NCBI GenBank assembly: GCA_022457155.1 | Contig: JAJGOT010000170.1 | Span: forward strand, 776,501-840,500 | DNA: 64,000 bases | From: Cladopsammia gracilis | Lineage: Eukaryota; Cnidaria; Anthozoa; Scleractinia; Dendrophylliidae | Direction: 5' to 3' | Shown: positions 10,415 through 22,260 of the stretch, piece by piece | Position numbering within the stretch: the stretch's first letter is position 1 | Layout: each line of letters opens with the position of its first letter | Translations under genes and position numbers: made by a program | Notes under the pieces: model-generated | Told to the model about the DNA's origin: nothing | Database searches by the model: none | Seen by the model: only the letters and a program-made list of their open reading frames with translations

Positions 10415-13395
10415 TCTTAGAACACAAACGAATCTGACTGCAAACACTTCGTTTTCGCAATATATTGACACTGCTACAAATCGTGAAATATAACTTTTAA
10501 TTTAACACTTTATTCTTATACTGTTTACACAGCTTCATAAAACTGTTTATTTTAATGGAATTTAAATAGACGGGAATAAATCACATCCCGTGTGTGTGGA
10601 CAATATGTGGACAACCCGACATTTTGTCAAACTTTATCCTCTTATTTATTTTTCGTCGTTGTCAAATGAGAGAAATTCATAGCATTTTGATTCTGCGGTT
10701 AAATTGTAAATCTAAAAAAAATGTACGCGCCACCTTAACTTCTTTTAGAATATCCACGTTGAAAGAAACATTTATATACTCTCAGTATTAAGGTGACAGT
10801 TTGTAAGTTTGTAATTTTGTTTGTTTTCAATTCAGTGACAACTGTCATGACTGCTATTATGATATTTGGATTATATTTGAAACCGGATAAAGGTTTCGTT
10901 CTTGTCCTGTTAAAAGCGCTGCATGATTTTTGTATTTATTTTCACTCTTGTCGTCCGTAAAAAGTAGCACCCAAGTCTGTCGAAACGTTTCGGCCTAAGA
11001 TTTTTTGGTTTCGGAGGGGAAAACCCCAGGCGTTTTGGGTACGAAATGAGATCAGCTGGGATCTTCGAAAAGAAAAAATGAGCTAGGTAATTCGGGGGAT
11101 AAGATTCCTTTACCTGATGAAATTTTCTGCTGCTGATATACATTCAGCTCAAGGAAAAGCTCAAGGATGTGTCAGCTTTCGCAAAGTTCCCTTTAAAGTT
11201 ACTAAAATGACATGGAAAAACAGTACAACGCCATTCCAAGCGTTCGCCTGAAACGTTCTTCTTTGGGAACCCCAGTAACATGTAGCATTTCGAAAATATT
11301 TCGATTAAAAAAAAAACGAGTTCTCGATTAAAATGATTCAATTATTTTTTGTTCAATTTTCTTTTGCTATGTCAAATGTAAGCCTTTGCTTACATCGTCT
11401 AAGTCAGTAAATGACAGGCTCAATGACATTACGCACCTAACGTCATATGACTCAAATTTAACCGTCAACTGTCAAATGTTAGTTGGGGGATGAGGTAACA
11501 TAGACACTTTTTTATATAAGAAAGTCTAATTTTTAGGCTGAGGCTGTGCTGGGGCTGCACGTTCTTATTTTATTTGGCGTTTTGAGCCAGAAAACGTTTT
11601 TAGCACGTTATTAAGGATACATGGTACAGTACGGTAAATTTAATGGTCATGAATAAGAAGAAATAATTGTAGCGGAGCACTTGCCAGGCCGAAGGCCTGG
11701 CTGCGCAGCTCCATACTCATAGAACCTATCGCCGTCATTTTTCATGGTCATGGCTAGCGGAATGTTTCGCGGACGCGTGTCCGTCCGCCCGCCGTGGACC
11801 GCCGTGTTGGAACAACATCCGGGATCTTGAAAGCTAGGCTTTGTCAGTTTTCGCGCGGCCACACAGCCGTGAGCTCGGTAAACACTTTTAGTTGTTTTGT
11901 TGTGTCTAGCGGAGAATTAAAGTCGTTATTTTCCTGCATTTTTTCGCGGTTTGCTACTCAAGACAGGGATACTAATTAAGGGATACTCAGAAGCCGCTTT
12001 AGTGGAAAAAGACGAGCTTTCAGGGATAAAATCTTGCTTCGAGGAACTTCATGTATTACGTTATTATCAATGCGGGAGATGTTTGTTTTCTATGGATTTC
12101 AGAACCAGAAGCGGAGATTTGAATTTCCAAGCAAGCGAGGAACTTAAAGGTAAAACAGATTACAGTTTTCGATGAGAATTTATGTTGATATCAATCTGTG
12201 AGTGACTTTTTATTAGTGTTATTGTTAGTTTTGGATAATTGATTTTAAAACGTGCTTAAATTCAGTTGTATCGATCTCTTGAATTTCATCGAAGAAAGCT
12301 TCAACTCGATGAGCTATAATTAAATGGTACGCGTTTTGCTTTTAAACGTAAACTAATGGAGATTTGAATAAATTTTTTCGAAAGAAGATTGTGTTGTCCA
12401 TTTTTATGTGTTTGTTCATTCATTAGATAGATTGAAAAGCGATTTTATGTAAACAAAACAAGACTTTGATTTTATAGTACAGTTCTATCTTCACTCGCAT
12501 CGCCTTATGCAAATATGTTTGTGTATTTTTGCAATTTTTGATTTTCAAATCAGTTTCTCGGGCAATTTTTGACAAACATAAACTGTATTTTATTCGGAAA
12601 CTGGTGGTACTAGTTATTCTAGACAGAGAAAAGTTGTTTTTGTGAACTTTTGTACGGTCTATAAAAATGTACTGTGCAGACGGTCGCGTAATACTGTTTT
12701 TGAGAATTGCTAAAATTGAAAATAGCCCGTTCGTCAATCTTAATTCTTGTGCTTCCAACCTTTCACCTTAGTTAAGTTTCACCTTAGTTAAGTTTCACCT
12801 TAGTTAAGCTTGTTCAAAGTGCGACGCTGTTAGGCTTGGGCTATGTATATATATTAGATGAGTTCTACAAATTTAATTTTGCTAATTAATAGACATGCTT
12901 GCTAGTACAAAATGGAAACAGACTTGTATACGTTTCTCATCTCATTTGTAAAACATGGTAAATAGAGATGTTATTAAATAAAATCTCAGCCTGCATGGGT
13001 TCGTTCTTGGCTCGTTCTTAAATTTCAGGCCAATCTTAGCCTCAACGTTCTTATATAAAAGTTCTTAAATTAAAAAAAAAAAACAGTGTACATCATATGT
13101 AAGCTATACTTCGTAGGTATGTGCGGCCCAATTTTAATGGTATAGTTTTTCAGTGGTTTGGGTCGGAATGTGGGTATCAATTTTGGAGTCAGCTCTGAAA
13201 ACGGTTGTAGGAAGTCATATATTTCAGTCGAAAATTGGTGAATAGAGAGGGGCCGTATATATATAGAGAGAGACGTTATGAAAAATGCAGTATACAATGT
13301 GTGGCGTCCCGCATTTTAGTTGACAACAACCATTATAATATTGAATTTATTGCATTCAACACCCGCGTAATATTTATTAGTTCATGGGATCGTTT
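10415..13395. other. long stretch without a recognised gene
   Basis: Upstream of gene A. A small palindrome (GCCAGGCCGAAGGCCTGGC) lies near 11681-11699. A 17-base unit (TTTCACCTTAGTTAAG) is repeated three times at about 12762-12809. A frame at 11951-12175 ends with a plausible donor (AAAG|GTAAAA), but its cysteines do not fit a known module. Nothing else is supported. Confidence 0.4.
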
Positions 13396-13419
13396 ACTTA
13401 CAGGCCTACTCTGGGACCT

Positions 13420-13509
13420 TAAGTCGCCTTAAGTCGCCTAAAGTCGCCTTAAGTCGCCTAAAGTCGCCTTAAGTCGCCTAAAGTCGCCTAAAGTCGCCTT
13501 AAGTCGCCC
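13420..13509. repeat. subterminal minisatellite, left
   Basis: About nine copies of a ten-base unit AAGTCGCC(T/T or T/A). The opposite arm of the same element has a matching, more degenerate array. Confidence 0.85.
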
Positions 13510-15175
13510 TTTGTCGCTTAAGGTAGGCTGAAGTCGTTAGGCTTAAAAAGGCCTGCACACCTTAAAATTGCCCTAAAAGGTTTCACTTTTACTATTTCTT
13601 GAATATATAATAATTTTATTGCCCCAAATCTCCCTTAGTTCTCATATATGATTATATACTGCAAGGGTATGACCCCATGCAGTAAAACACCATGCTTCAA
13701 TAGTCATGCACCATGCCCTAGTTGCTTCAATTATATTTGCTGAACCCTATAAAGGATGAACCATTTTATTTTTGAGGGGGAGGGGGGGGGGGGGGGGGGG
13801 GGGGGGGCAAATACCAAGAAAAAAATTCACGCACAGATAAAGTATAGAAAAGTATGGAAAAATCACAAAAAAAAAATTCTTGCACAGCCTCAAGATGGTA
13901 AAAAAAATTATGCTTGCTAAAACAAAATGCCAAACCCCCCACCCCTAAAAATAAAATGGTCCATCCCCAAGGAGGGTACACTCATTCATCTTCAAAACAA
14001 TGACAGCTATTTCTATAGGTTTACTTATATTTCATGGACAAAGTGTTGCTGAAAGGATGAAGTTGTGACTTATATTATAATCAACATTTAATATGAGCAA
14101 CATCATAAAAAAGAAACACTGCTGATCAGCAGTCAATACTGATATACTGTAATGGTGCAGGCATTCCTTCACCTTCAGGGTATTATAACAACAGTGAGAG
14201 CTGTTTTGGATCACTAAGATCACAATAATTTGAAAAGTGTTTTGGGGTTAAGCCCAATTATTGCTTATCACTTTTACATTGAGCAAGTAAGCTTGAAAAG
14301 ATCATAAGCTTAACCAAAAGCAATGTAACTGTTTTCAAATGTACTTAAGCTTTTAAGCTTACTTACCCAACGTGAAAGAGCAACCAAAAATGGGCCATTT
14401 CTCCCACATACAACCTCTAAGCTGGGTTCTAGCCATCCAACAGTATTCGATTTACAACCAATCGTAACTGAACGTTTGAAAACTTGAAGCTTCTTTACAA
14501 CTTGTATATATATGTCATCTTCTTGACAGTTTGATGAAGCAAAGAATTTTTAATCAACCTATACGCTCAAGATTGCAAAATTTGCGTTGATTATGTTACT
14601 ATGATGGCTCTCTGTCACAAAGGTCAAAAGGATTTCTTGTTATCAACCATTAAGCAGGAATGTGGAAAGGATTTGCAGCTGCTTCCAGCAGGAAAATTTG
14701 CCTCACTCGAGCAAACATGGCCGCCACATGTTTTTACCACGTGACTTCTTTTTGGAACATGGATGCCCACGCGCGCGGGCGCGCGCGCACTCATGTTCAG
14801 ATTCGGCAAACAAAGCCAAAGCTGAAGTGTTGTGTTGTTGAAATTGAAACACATTCCCACTTTACAGTACAGCCTGACTAGGCTTCGTGGCTCCCTCTAG
14901 GCTACCACTCACGTGCTTTTAATACCTTCGTGGCGTAGATTGCCAATCAAGCTGGCCTAGACTTTTTGAAATCGTTCTTGTAGCCATTGACTGGCTTCCT
15001 GCTTGTATTGCGAAAAGAAAACTAATTCCGACAACTCAATTCAAGGTAAGGTAGATGTAAATTTCTGAAATTTATTGGTTAAGCGAGCGCGGGAGCTAGT
15101 CGCGCGCGGGAGGAAAAGAAACGCGCGAAGCATGGAAACCATCTACGATTGGAAAGGAATTCTGGGAGAATCAAA

Positions 15176-15250
15176 ATGGCGGATGCCAATGTAAATATTG
15201 TCAACGCTGTGCATTCGTTTGTGATCCATTATTTTCTGGAAATTTTTGAG
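15176..15250 (+). CDS. gene E exon 1, unrecognised protein
   Basis: Starts at an ATG in a good Kozak context (CAAAATGGC) and encodes 25 residues beginning MADANVNIVNAV and ending FLEIFE. The donor is GAG|GTAATA, phase 0. The upstream 400 bases are unusually CpG-rich for this window, as expected for a promoter. The exon lies inside the 13402-16563 TIR unit. Confidence 0.5.
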
Positions 15251-15324
15251 GTAATAATTAACTTCTACACCGGTAAATCTGTCAACAGCCTCATCAGTAA
15301 CACTATTTAGTTTTGTTTTGACAG

Positions 15325-15669
15325 GTTAAATTAAAATGTTGCCAGGTGGAAAAGTGTGAGAGCATTTCGGGCCTAGAAGCAGAACTAATCAACCCTGCTA
15401 GAAAGTCTCCTACGAGGGTTCGGTTCCCTGTCAGTGGAACATCCAAGTTTTCAGGAGCCGGACAAATAGTTGGAGAAAATGGGAAAGATGCGCTATTGAG
15501 AAGGACCCTCGCTTACGGTACCAAATATGATATTGGAATATTCTATTGGACTAAGGCAGGAGAACAACAAATTGGCTGGGTGCCTGACCAAACAGTTTTG
15601 GATGTCGTTTGCCAAGCTTTCGAGCCAAAATTGACTGTGCAACTGCCACAAAAGTGGCAGATAAATTAA
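15325..15669 (+). CDS. gene E exon 2, unrecognised protein
   Basis: The acceptor is TTTTGACAG|GTT, phase 0, joining exon 1 in frame. The exon encodes 114 residues from VKLKCCQVEKC to a stop at 15667-15669, giving a 139-residue protein. It is soluble, mixed in charge, with no signal peptide or membrane segment and no domain I recognise. Patches such as FPVSGTSKFSGAGQIVGENG and YGTKYDIGIFYWTKAGEQQ look like compact beta-rich globular protein rather than low complexity. AATAAG-type poly(A) signals follow within 60 bases. The intact frame across a canonical intron is the main support. It could be a host gene carried by, or interrupted by, the surrounding TIR unit. Confidence 0.5.
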   Translation, partial: VKLKCCQVEKCESISGLEAELINPARKSPTRVRFPVSGTSKFSGAGQIVGENGKDALLRRTLAYGTKYDIGIFYWTKAGEQQIGWVPDQTVLDVVCQAFEPKLTVQLPQKWQIN

Positions 15670-16370
15670 CCAAATTTATGTAATATGTGAAATCGATGCT
15701 TTTGTTCATTGTTGTATAAATAAGTCAAGGAAAATGTATGTTAGTTTGATTCAGATCAGGTATCCCGAAGTGAAAAAGTTGGATTTTTTCCAAGATCTTG
15801 TTTGGCAGTGTATATGATCTTTATATTTTTGTACGATTATTGTTTTTATTGCAATATCTTAAAAACATTTAGGCAGCTAACTGAATTTTTTCTCATTCTA
15901 GATAAGTAATATTGTTCCTGCCTCTTGTTTGGCTAATTAATGTGCATAATACAATTTAGCATTCATATTATTTATATGTTGTTGTTGTTATTGTAATAAT
16001 TTGAATCTCAGTATAACTAAAAGGGGCTTTAAAATCTGGAAACTGGAGATTTACGGTCACTTAAGTCTCTCTGAGACCAAGTGAACTGATTGTGATAATT
16101 TTGTTTATTGAAATATGAGACAAACTATCATGAATGCCAGGATTCATGTCAGGACTCAAGCTGTAGCCCTAACCCTAACTCTATGCCTAACCTGAACTGG
16201 AGTCCTTGGTCGCAAACTGACTTAAGTCCTGACTTAATCGGACCTGGCTTGAATCCTGTCTCATATTTCTCTCCAGAGACCAGTGGCTTGGTATTTAGGT
16301 ATAGTGATGAAGAGACTGTCAATAACTTTTGTTTCATCCCGTTTTAGAAACACTTTTATGTTGCCTGAAG

Positions 16371-16535
16371 TTGCCTTCAGTCACCTTAAGTCGCCTTAAG
16401 TTGCCTTAAGTCGCCTTAAATCGCCTTAAGTCGCCTAAAGTCGCCTAAAGTCGCCTTAAGTCGCCAATATTTTAAACTAATTTTTCCTTAAGTCGCCTTA
16501 AATCGCCTTAAATCGCTTAAAGTCGCTTAAAGTTA
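16371..16535. repeat. subterminal minisatellite, right
   Basis: Degenerate copies of the ten-base AAGTCGCCTT unit (with TTGCC, CACC and AATCG variants), followed by the right TIR. It mirrors the array at 13420-13509. Confidence 0.8.
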
Positions 16536-16601
16536 CGGCGACTTAAGGTCCCAGAGTAGGCCTACTTACTTATATATCAGTGTCTTTGTGAGTGCAACGA
16601 A

Positions 16602-16900
16602 ATAGTAATCAAAGGCTCCTAAGACTGAGCCAACCCGTGTATAAGAAATGCTAACGCGTGACGCAATATTGCGGTAAGCTTATGTTTTCACACTGACACG
16701 GTTCAATATTTTTTAAAAATTAAACGAAAGGATTTTTGACGAACGCAAAAAAGAAATCAAAGGCTCCTAAGAGCCAACCCGTCAATAAGAAATGCTAACG
16801 CGTAACGCAATATTGCAGTAAGCTTATGTTTTCACATTGACACGGTTAAATATTTTTAGGGTTAGGGTTAAATTAAACCTAAGGATTTTTGAAAAACGCA
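16602..16900. repeat. tandem duplication of ~150 bp
   Basis: Two adjacent copies (about 16602-16745 and 16757-16900) share TCAAAGGCTCCTAAGA, AAGAAATGCTAACGCG, GCAATATTGC and GTAAGCTTATGTTTTCACA. Copy 2 contains two telomere-like TTAGGG units near 16858-16870, too few to mean anything by themselves. Confidence 0.8.
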
Positions 16901-16904
16901 AAAA

Positions 16905-17075
16905 CAAAAATACGGTACATCACTTTCATAATGTTCAGTCTGAAGAAGAAAGAAAAAAAAAAGAAAAAAAAAAAGGGAAGCGGGAGCGATACTCGAACCT
17001 GGTACCTTTCAGCTAACACAGCTAACAGTCCGCGCTTCACACCATTCGGCCACCGCGATTACTGGCGTGGAAAAG
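16905..17075 (-). repeat. tRNA-derived SINE, copy 1
   Basis: On the minus strand, a box-A-like TGGCCGAATGG is followed about 50 bases later by a box-B-like GGTTCGAGTATC, as in tRNA-derived SINEs. Then come a T/C-rich tract and a body reading AGACTGAACATTATGAAAGT. The flanks do not form a clean seven-base acceptor stem, so it is not a functional tRNA gene. A related piece lies at 17420-17530. Confidence 0.5.
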
Positions 17076-17094
17076 GAGAAATGTAATTACTTAA

Positions 17095-17880
17095 AGGTAG
17101 ATACGCATCAAAACGCGTGTATCGGTTGAAAAATCCTTTTAGATCGATTTTATGGTTGTATTAAAGACTCCAAATGCGAAACATCTTTAAGCTTATTGTT
17201 ATTTATATTCGTTTACCACGATTTAGTTATTGTTATCGCTGAAATCACATTATTTTTGTTACAAAACGCATTCGTAACAAACATTACGTCATAAAGATGG
17301 AGTGAGCGAGTGAGTGAGCGAGTGAGCGAGTGAGTGAGCGAGCGAGTGAGTGCTCGTTTGCATATCTGTCTCCGTTACCGATAACCCGTTCATTAGGCAT
17401 GCGCGTATTCACGGGTTAAAAACAGTACATCACTTTCATAATGTCCAGTCCGAAGAGGAAAAAAAAGGAGATCCTGAGCGGGACTTGAACTCGGGCCTTC
17501 CGACTGTCATCCACCCCGCTAAAACACTCATAAAACACATACTTAGATATGAATAAATATAATAATTATTTAAAGGTAGATACGCATCGAAACGCGTGTT
17601 TCGGTTGAAAAATCCTTTTAGATCGATTTTAATGTTGCATTAAAGACTCCAAATGCGAAACGTTTTTAAGCTTATTGTTGTTTATATTCGTTTACAACAA
17701 ATTAGTTATTGTTATCGCTGGATTCACGTTGTTTTTGTTACGAAACGAATTCGTAACAAAGCATTACTTCACTAAGTTTACAGCTGATGGAAGGAGCGAG
17801 TGAGTGAGCGAGTGTGTGAGTGAGTGAAATAGCCACTGTTACCGATAACCCGTTCATTACGCTTGCGCGTATTCACGGGT
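17095..17880. repeat. two ~310-bp direct repeats ending in GAGTGAGC minisatellites
   Basis: Copies at about 17095-17410 and 17573-17880 share GGTAGATACGCATC, AACGCGTGT, GGTTGAAAAATCC and TTAAAGACTCC. They end in a GAGTGAGCGAGT minisatellite (17298-17350, 17794-17827) and ACCGATAACCCGTTCATTA. The second SINE-like piece lies between them. Confidence 0.8.
17420..17530 (-). repeat. tRNA-derived SINE, copy 2 (degenerate)
   Basis: Shares the ACATCACTTTCATAATGT body and A-rich tract with 16905-17075. A box-B-like GAGTTCAAGTCC is seen on the minus strand. The box A is weak. Confidence 0.4.
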
Positions 17881-18555
17881 TAAAAATGAAATTATGCATT
17901 GAGACGTTTCACGTCATGAATTATTCGTCCTTTAGAATAAAGGAAAAAAAGTATATGAAATTAACTCGTCCACGCGCAGCAAAAAATTTACATCATCGTC
18001 ATGGCAGTCAACTGAAAAAGAAAAGAAAGCAAGTGCTGAGAAGCTATATCAAGCGCATCAAGTGGAACACTTCGTTAGAATTTCTGTTAGGAAGGCCAAT
18101 TGTTTTCCTTAGATATTCGGATTTATATATTTGTCAGCATAAAACTACGTTTTTCTTACGTGAAAAGTCAAATCGAAATTTCGCTACACGGAAACAATTA
18201 AAAGGGATAAAATATCAGCAAGCTCTCTCGTAAGAACACAAACACTGATGAAACGTCTGACTGTCTTTGTAACAGTTTTTTCAGCACTCAATCTTAACTA
18301 AATTTCAATATTATCATTCAACGTGAATGCTACGCAGCCAAAAACATTTTTTTGTGCTAAAATATCAGCAAGCCTATTATACCCAGAGTAAGTTATGGAC
18401 CGGGGGTGGGTATTCCCTTATCTAGCCTTAATGGATACGTGCTGTCCGATAAGGTATTGCTTTCATGGTTTCTTGTCTTGAACGTGGTATCGATTTCATC
18501 ACTTTTTATCTAAACGGTATAATCTATAGAAACCTCGCCACAAGCCCAATTTTTA
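17881..18555. other. non-coding stretch, no feature recognised
   Basis: A 137-codon plus-strand frame at 17820-18233 begins inside a minisatellite and is rich in Lys, Arg and His without a domain. It is not called. Confidence 0.35.
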
Positions 18556-18905
18556 CCACCGTGTAGTACTTCTCTGTGGTGCTGTTTGTTGTGCTGTACA
18601 AGGTGGTTCTAACTTTTGAGTTTGTGGATGAAATCCTACAGTGTGACCATTCAAATGAAAGATATTGAGGAGTACTTTTCTGTGGTACTGTTTATTATAA
18701 TGTAAATGGTGGTTCTAACGTTTCAGTGGGTCAATGAAACCATACAGTGTGACCATTCAAATGAAAGCTATTGTGTGGTACTTATCTGTGGTGCTGTGTA
18801 TTCTACTCAAAAGGCGATTCTAATTTTTCAGTCTGTGTATAAAATCCAACGATGTGGCCATTCAGATAAAAGCTAATGTAAAGTACCTTTACATGGTACA
18901 CTTTG
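18556..18905. repeat. three tandem ~120-bp units
   Basis: Each unit carries GTACTT-TCTGTGGTGCTGT, GGTTCTAACTTTT, AATCCTACAGTGTGACC and ATTCAAATGAAAGCTA. Units begin near 18567, 18670 and 18778, and the third is the most diverged. Confidence 0.8.
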
Positions 18906-19265
18906 GGTTTTAGTATTTGGCAAAATAAAAATTGGTATTCTCTTGAACGTTAACTTTGAGCACAAACTGGTAGTGGAAGGGATAAGTGTATGAAAAAGGC
19001 CAGCTGGGGTTTTCGGATGAAAGGCAACAGCAGATAATACACGTCTGATAATATTCTGTTCCTTAACATATTCTGAGACTTCAAAGTCGTAGGGCGCTTA
19101 CCATTTGTCAGAACTGGCCGGCCGGACCGTAAAAATTATTAAGTTATTTGCCAGAACTGATTGGCCAGACTGGTAAATTTGGAAATAGTATGCACCCTCA
19201 GTTATAACAGTTACAGCAAGTTGGTTCCAAGGCTATTCTTAAGATTTTAGACTCACTGAAAATTC
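18906..19265. other. non-coding stretch before a LINE fragment
   Basis: No exon or structured repeat supported. Confidence 0.35.
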
Positions 19266-20236
19266 AAGTAACAAAGGAGCTGGGCTTAACAAAGAACCGG
19301 CAAGATTGGTAAGGCCTTCGATAACTTATCTTATCTCATCAATAAATCCATTGCGGATGGAACTGGCCCTGCCTTGTGGAAATTTGCGCGTGTAACTCCG
19401 TTGTACGAGTCTGAAGATAAGCTGCTGGTGGAGACCTATCGGCCCATCTCTGTATTGCCAGTGTCGAATGTCGGTAAAGTCATGGCCGGGAAGACTGGTA
19501 CACACACAAATGAGTGTTTAGCTTGATCGGCTAGGATTCCTGTATGGATATCAGTACGGTTTTAGGCATGAACCCAGTACCGCACAAGCTTTAGGGCAAT
19601 TGCGTGAACATTTGGGTGCTCGAAACCATGGATGGGGGCAAACTCACTGGCTTGCTATTTGTCGATATATCCAAGGCATTTCACTCCATAAACCATAAAG
19701 TGCTCCTGGGAAAACTTGAGCACATAGGAATGTCTGGACGAACTCTGGGATGGTTAAAGTCTTACCTTGCGGACAGACGGCAAAGTGTTTGTATAAATGA
19801 GGAGATGTCGGAGACCCATCCAATTGCTCTTGGTGTCCCTCATGCTAATATTTTAGGACCACTGTTATTTAATGTTTACATGAACAGTTTACCAAAAGCT
19901 ATGGAAAGGAGCCGAATGATCTTGTATGCGGATGATGCTGTTTTGCTTTTTGCTGCATCGACCCCCCTTGAGCTTCAAGAGGTCTTGAAGCGTGAGTTCA
20001 GCTTAATCTCAGACTGGTATACCGACAACAGATTGACTCTTAATGTTAAGAAGATCAAGATAATGCTGGTAGGAAGTAAGACAATGTTATCAACTTTTGA
20101 TGACTTCTATCCTTCTGTAACGAGAGACTTTTCCAATGTTCTTAAAACAATCAAAAGTAAAGTTGGTTTAAAAATATTACATAAGCCAAAGCATAGTCTA
20201 GTAAACAATAGTTATCTTATGATGTATTCAAACTGA
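19266..20236 (+). pseudogene. CR1/L2/Jockey-like LINE reverse transcriptase, decayed
   Basis: The open part (19604-20236) reads LLFVDISKAFHSINH, then GWLKSYLADRRQ, GVPHANILGPLLFNVYMNSLP, and the catalytic LYADDAVLLF. These are RT fingers/palm motifs of CR1/L2/Jockey-type non-LTR elements. Upstream, from about 19270, parts of the same protein are seen in shifting frames (ETYRPISVLPVSNVGK; GFRHEPSTAQAL). The ORF is therefore broken by frameshifts and stops. Cysteine or glutamine expected in the GVPQGS motif is altered here (GVPHAN). The 3' part resumes at about 21090. Not functional. Confidence 0.8.
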
Positions 20237-21085
20237 GACGTGTACATTCGTACAGCTTGCTAACCTCCGCCACGTGCGTTTTCAATAGATTGAGTTTTTG
20301 AGTTTTTTTGTTAATAAGTCAGTTCTTTTATTTCATCGATCAGAGTTCTGTGTTTCTTTGTCCTTAGTTGTTTACGGAAGCAAAGTTCTTTCCGTTCTCG
20401 TAAAAATTTAATGTAGGTTCTTTCAAGGGGAGTGTTCTAAGTTGTAAGTCAACTTCGGTAACAAAGTACAAACCTTCACGTGGATTAGAATTCTACAGGA
20501 AATCCTTTGTGCTCGCGTGACACGTATCTGTACTTTTACAACAGCAGATCTTGTACTTTGTTCTCTCTGCACTATATTAGTAAGTCATTTTATAAACATT
20601 AGTCGGTTATGATCAAGGTTATAGGCAAGGTTACTATCAAGGTTACGACCAGGTTACGTTGGCTTACCACATGAGACAGAATAAACCTATGTTGGCTGAA
20701 GTTCTGACTGATTTCCTGCTGTCCTGAAGTTCTGCTAGTAGATCCTGAGTACCAAGGCTTGTGACGAGGCCTTATTCTGCTGCAAGCGTGGTCGCTCAAG
20801 AGCTGAGTTTTCCCTGCGTTAAGTTGTATTGCTAGAGAACTATCGTTCAAGTTTCCATTTCCCATCCCTCGCCGAAGTAGAAAAAAAACCTATCGTCACA
20901 CTACATCTACATCTACAAATTTAATCTATAACAGTTTCCCATTACATAGATGTAGTTAGATTCTTTAGTTGGCGGACAAATTGATCTCGTGTGTCATCTT
21001 TTACATTCCTCAGAGTTACACTGGACCGGGAAATGGAATTGAAAAATACATATTACCAGCTTATTACGGGAACTTGGCCTTCGCT
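20237..21085. other. sequence interrupting the LINE remnant
   Basis: About 850 bases with no recognisable RT sequence separate the two parts of the CR1/L2-like remnant. No TIRs or poly(A) tail were found at its edges. It may be an old insertion or a diverged 3' part. Confidence 0.3.
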
Positions 21086-21430
21086 TGTCGACGTTCAACC
21101 TGGTTTTACACATGTTAGACGAAAGAACTTGCCTAGCATATTTTAATGGCTTCGTGCTTTCACATTTCGATTATACGCAGATATTGGTTGGGGAGACCAG
21201 CCTGGTTTAAAAGCAGAGATGCAACAGTTATAGGCATTCCAAAATCGGTTTGCCAAGAAGATTGAAGATGGCAAGCTGTCGTCAGCCGAGGCCCTGACAT
21301 CGTTGAAATGGGTTCCACTTCGTGGAAGGTGCTTTGGACATCGATGTTCAGAATGCAATCAAGGGAGATGTTCCAGGGCATTTTGATATTTTTAGAACCT
21401 CCATAAATCATAAGAATATCGAGGATCCGT
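21086..21430 (+). pseudogene. 3' part of the CR1/L2-like LINE ORF
   Basis: Frames in succession read CLAYFNGFVLSHFDYTQ, then LKAEMQQLQAFQNRFAKK and SSAEALTSLKWVPLRGRCFG. This is the C-terminal region after the RT domain in CR1/L2-like elements. Several frame changes. Same orientation as 19266-20236. Confidence 0.7.
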
Positions 21431-21861
21431 TACCAGGGTTCATCATAGTAAAATATAAAATGCGTTCTCTGGTAAAAAATTATTAAAAGCTATGAGCTTT
21501 CGACAGTCAGTATGCTGTCTTTGACAGATACAAATGAGTGATGAAATGAGATGTAAGAATATAGCGGGTAATTCGCATGAATAAATAATACATGTAAAAA
21601 GAATGTTCGGGAAAATGCTAAGAAGTGCTAAAATTAATGTTTGTTTAAAAGATTGTTATATTGTGTCGGGAGTGGGCATGAGTTGTTGTCAGCCTCAACA
21701 GTTTTGGCCGTGTGCCATGATTACAGTGTCTTAGTTTCTAGTACGATTGTTTCCTTTGTCAATGATCGTAGAGTTGTCAAAGTCAATAACATGATCAAAT
21801 GTCCATGCATGTTTCGCAACATTAGAACCTTTAACACATTGTTTTGTATTTCGGCTGTGCT
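21431..21861. other. non-coding stretch before a Penelope-like fragment
   Basis: A partly palindromic ACAGTCAGTATGCTGTC lies near 21502-21518. No exon supported. Confidence 0.35.
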
Positions 21862-21980
21862 ATGAGTAATCCCGTCAGCCCCGCAGTAACGAGGAAATCG
21901 AAGAAACAGCAATCGATTCGACTCCTGTCCCGCCGGAAGTTTGGAAGCGTTTTGTTGACGACAGTTTCTGTGTTATTAAA
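21862..21980 (+). pseudogene. Penelope-like element reverse transcriptase, fragment 1
   Basis: Frame-shifted pieces read MSNPVSPA and then PPEVWKRFVDDSFCVIK. The FVDDSF motif is the Penelope-type equivalent of the catalytic YxDD box, and the WKRFVDD context is typical of Penelope-like (PLE) RTs. The frame stops abruptly at CVIK (21980), where an R1 repeat end begins. The next piece of the same protein is found at 27674, 5.7 kb away. Confidence 0.75.
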
Positions 21981-22260
21981 TCAAAGGGCTCTTAAAGCCA
22001 TCTCGTTAATGCGTTGGAACATGAGGTTAAAAAAAGAAGAATCTAAAATAAATATAAAATAAATATGGTAAAGATGGCGTTGTAGAATCAGACATTATGT
22101 AGAAAATGCGAGGCGCAGTAGTCAACTGGATATGGTCCTTGGCAGGATAGAGAAGATTGAGAGAAAGTTTGAAAATTCGTGTTGGTGCAAGTCAAAAAAA
22201 GTTATGAGTAACAAATAATCACGAGTGTGAATTTAAATAATTTTGATGTTAGTGAAATGA
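21981..22260 (+). repeat. dispersed repeat family R1, copy 2
   Basis: Starts with the same CAAAGGGCTCTTAAAGCC end as copy 1. It ends around AACAAATAATCACGAGTGTG, also shared, in the same order. It directly abuts the Penelope fragment. Confidence 0.6.

Larger units (their letters stand above)
13402..16563. mobile_element. 3.2-kb TIR-bounded unit carrying a two-exon gene
   Basis: The ends are a near-perfect 27-base inverted repeat: AGGCCTACTCTGGGACCTTA at 13402 and its reverse complement ending at 16563. Both ends are flanked by ACTTAC (13396-13401 and 16564-16569), an apparent 6-bp target duplication. Just inside each end lies an array of about ten-base AAGTCGCCTT units (13420-13509 and about 16371-16535), in opposite orientations. 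No transposase was seen. The interior holds a G-run at about 13779-13807, GC-rich and CpG-rich DNA at 14750-15130, and an apparently complete two-exon gene (15176-15669). It is best described as a non-autonomous DNA transposon carrying extra sequence. Two independent insertions in opposite orientation are an alternative, but the shared flank argues against that. Confidence 0.6.

Noticed and set aside
11951..12175. Possible PAN exon for gene B (CLFSMDFRTRSGD resembles CQSINFDTSQD)
   Set aside because: Cysteine spacing does not fit a PAN module, there is no signal peptide, and the frame starts at TTG in a poor context.
16858..16870. Telomere repeat
   Set aside because: Only two TTAGGG units inside a duplicated interspersed sequence.
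16977..17060. Functional tRNA gene
   Set aside because: Box A and box B are present but the acceptor stem does not pair cleanly, and a related degenerate copy with the same tail lies nearby, which fits a SINE.
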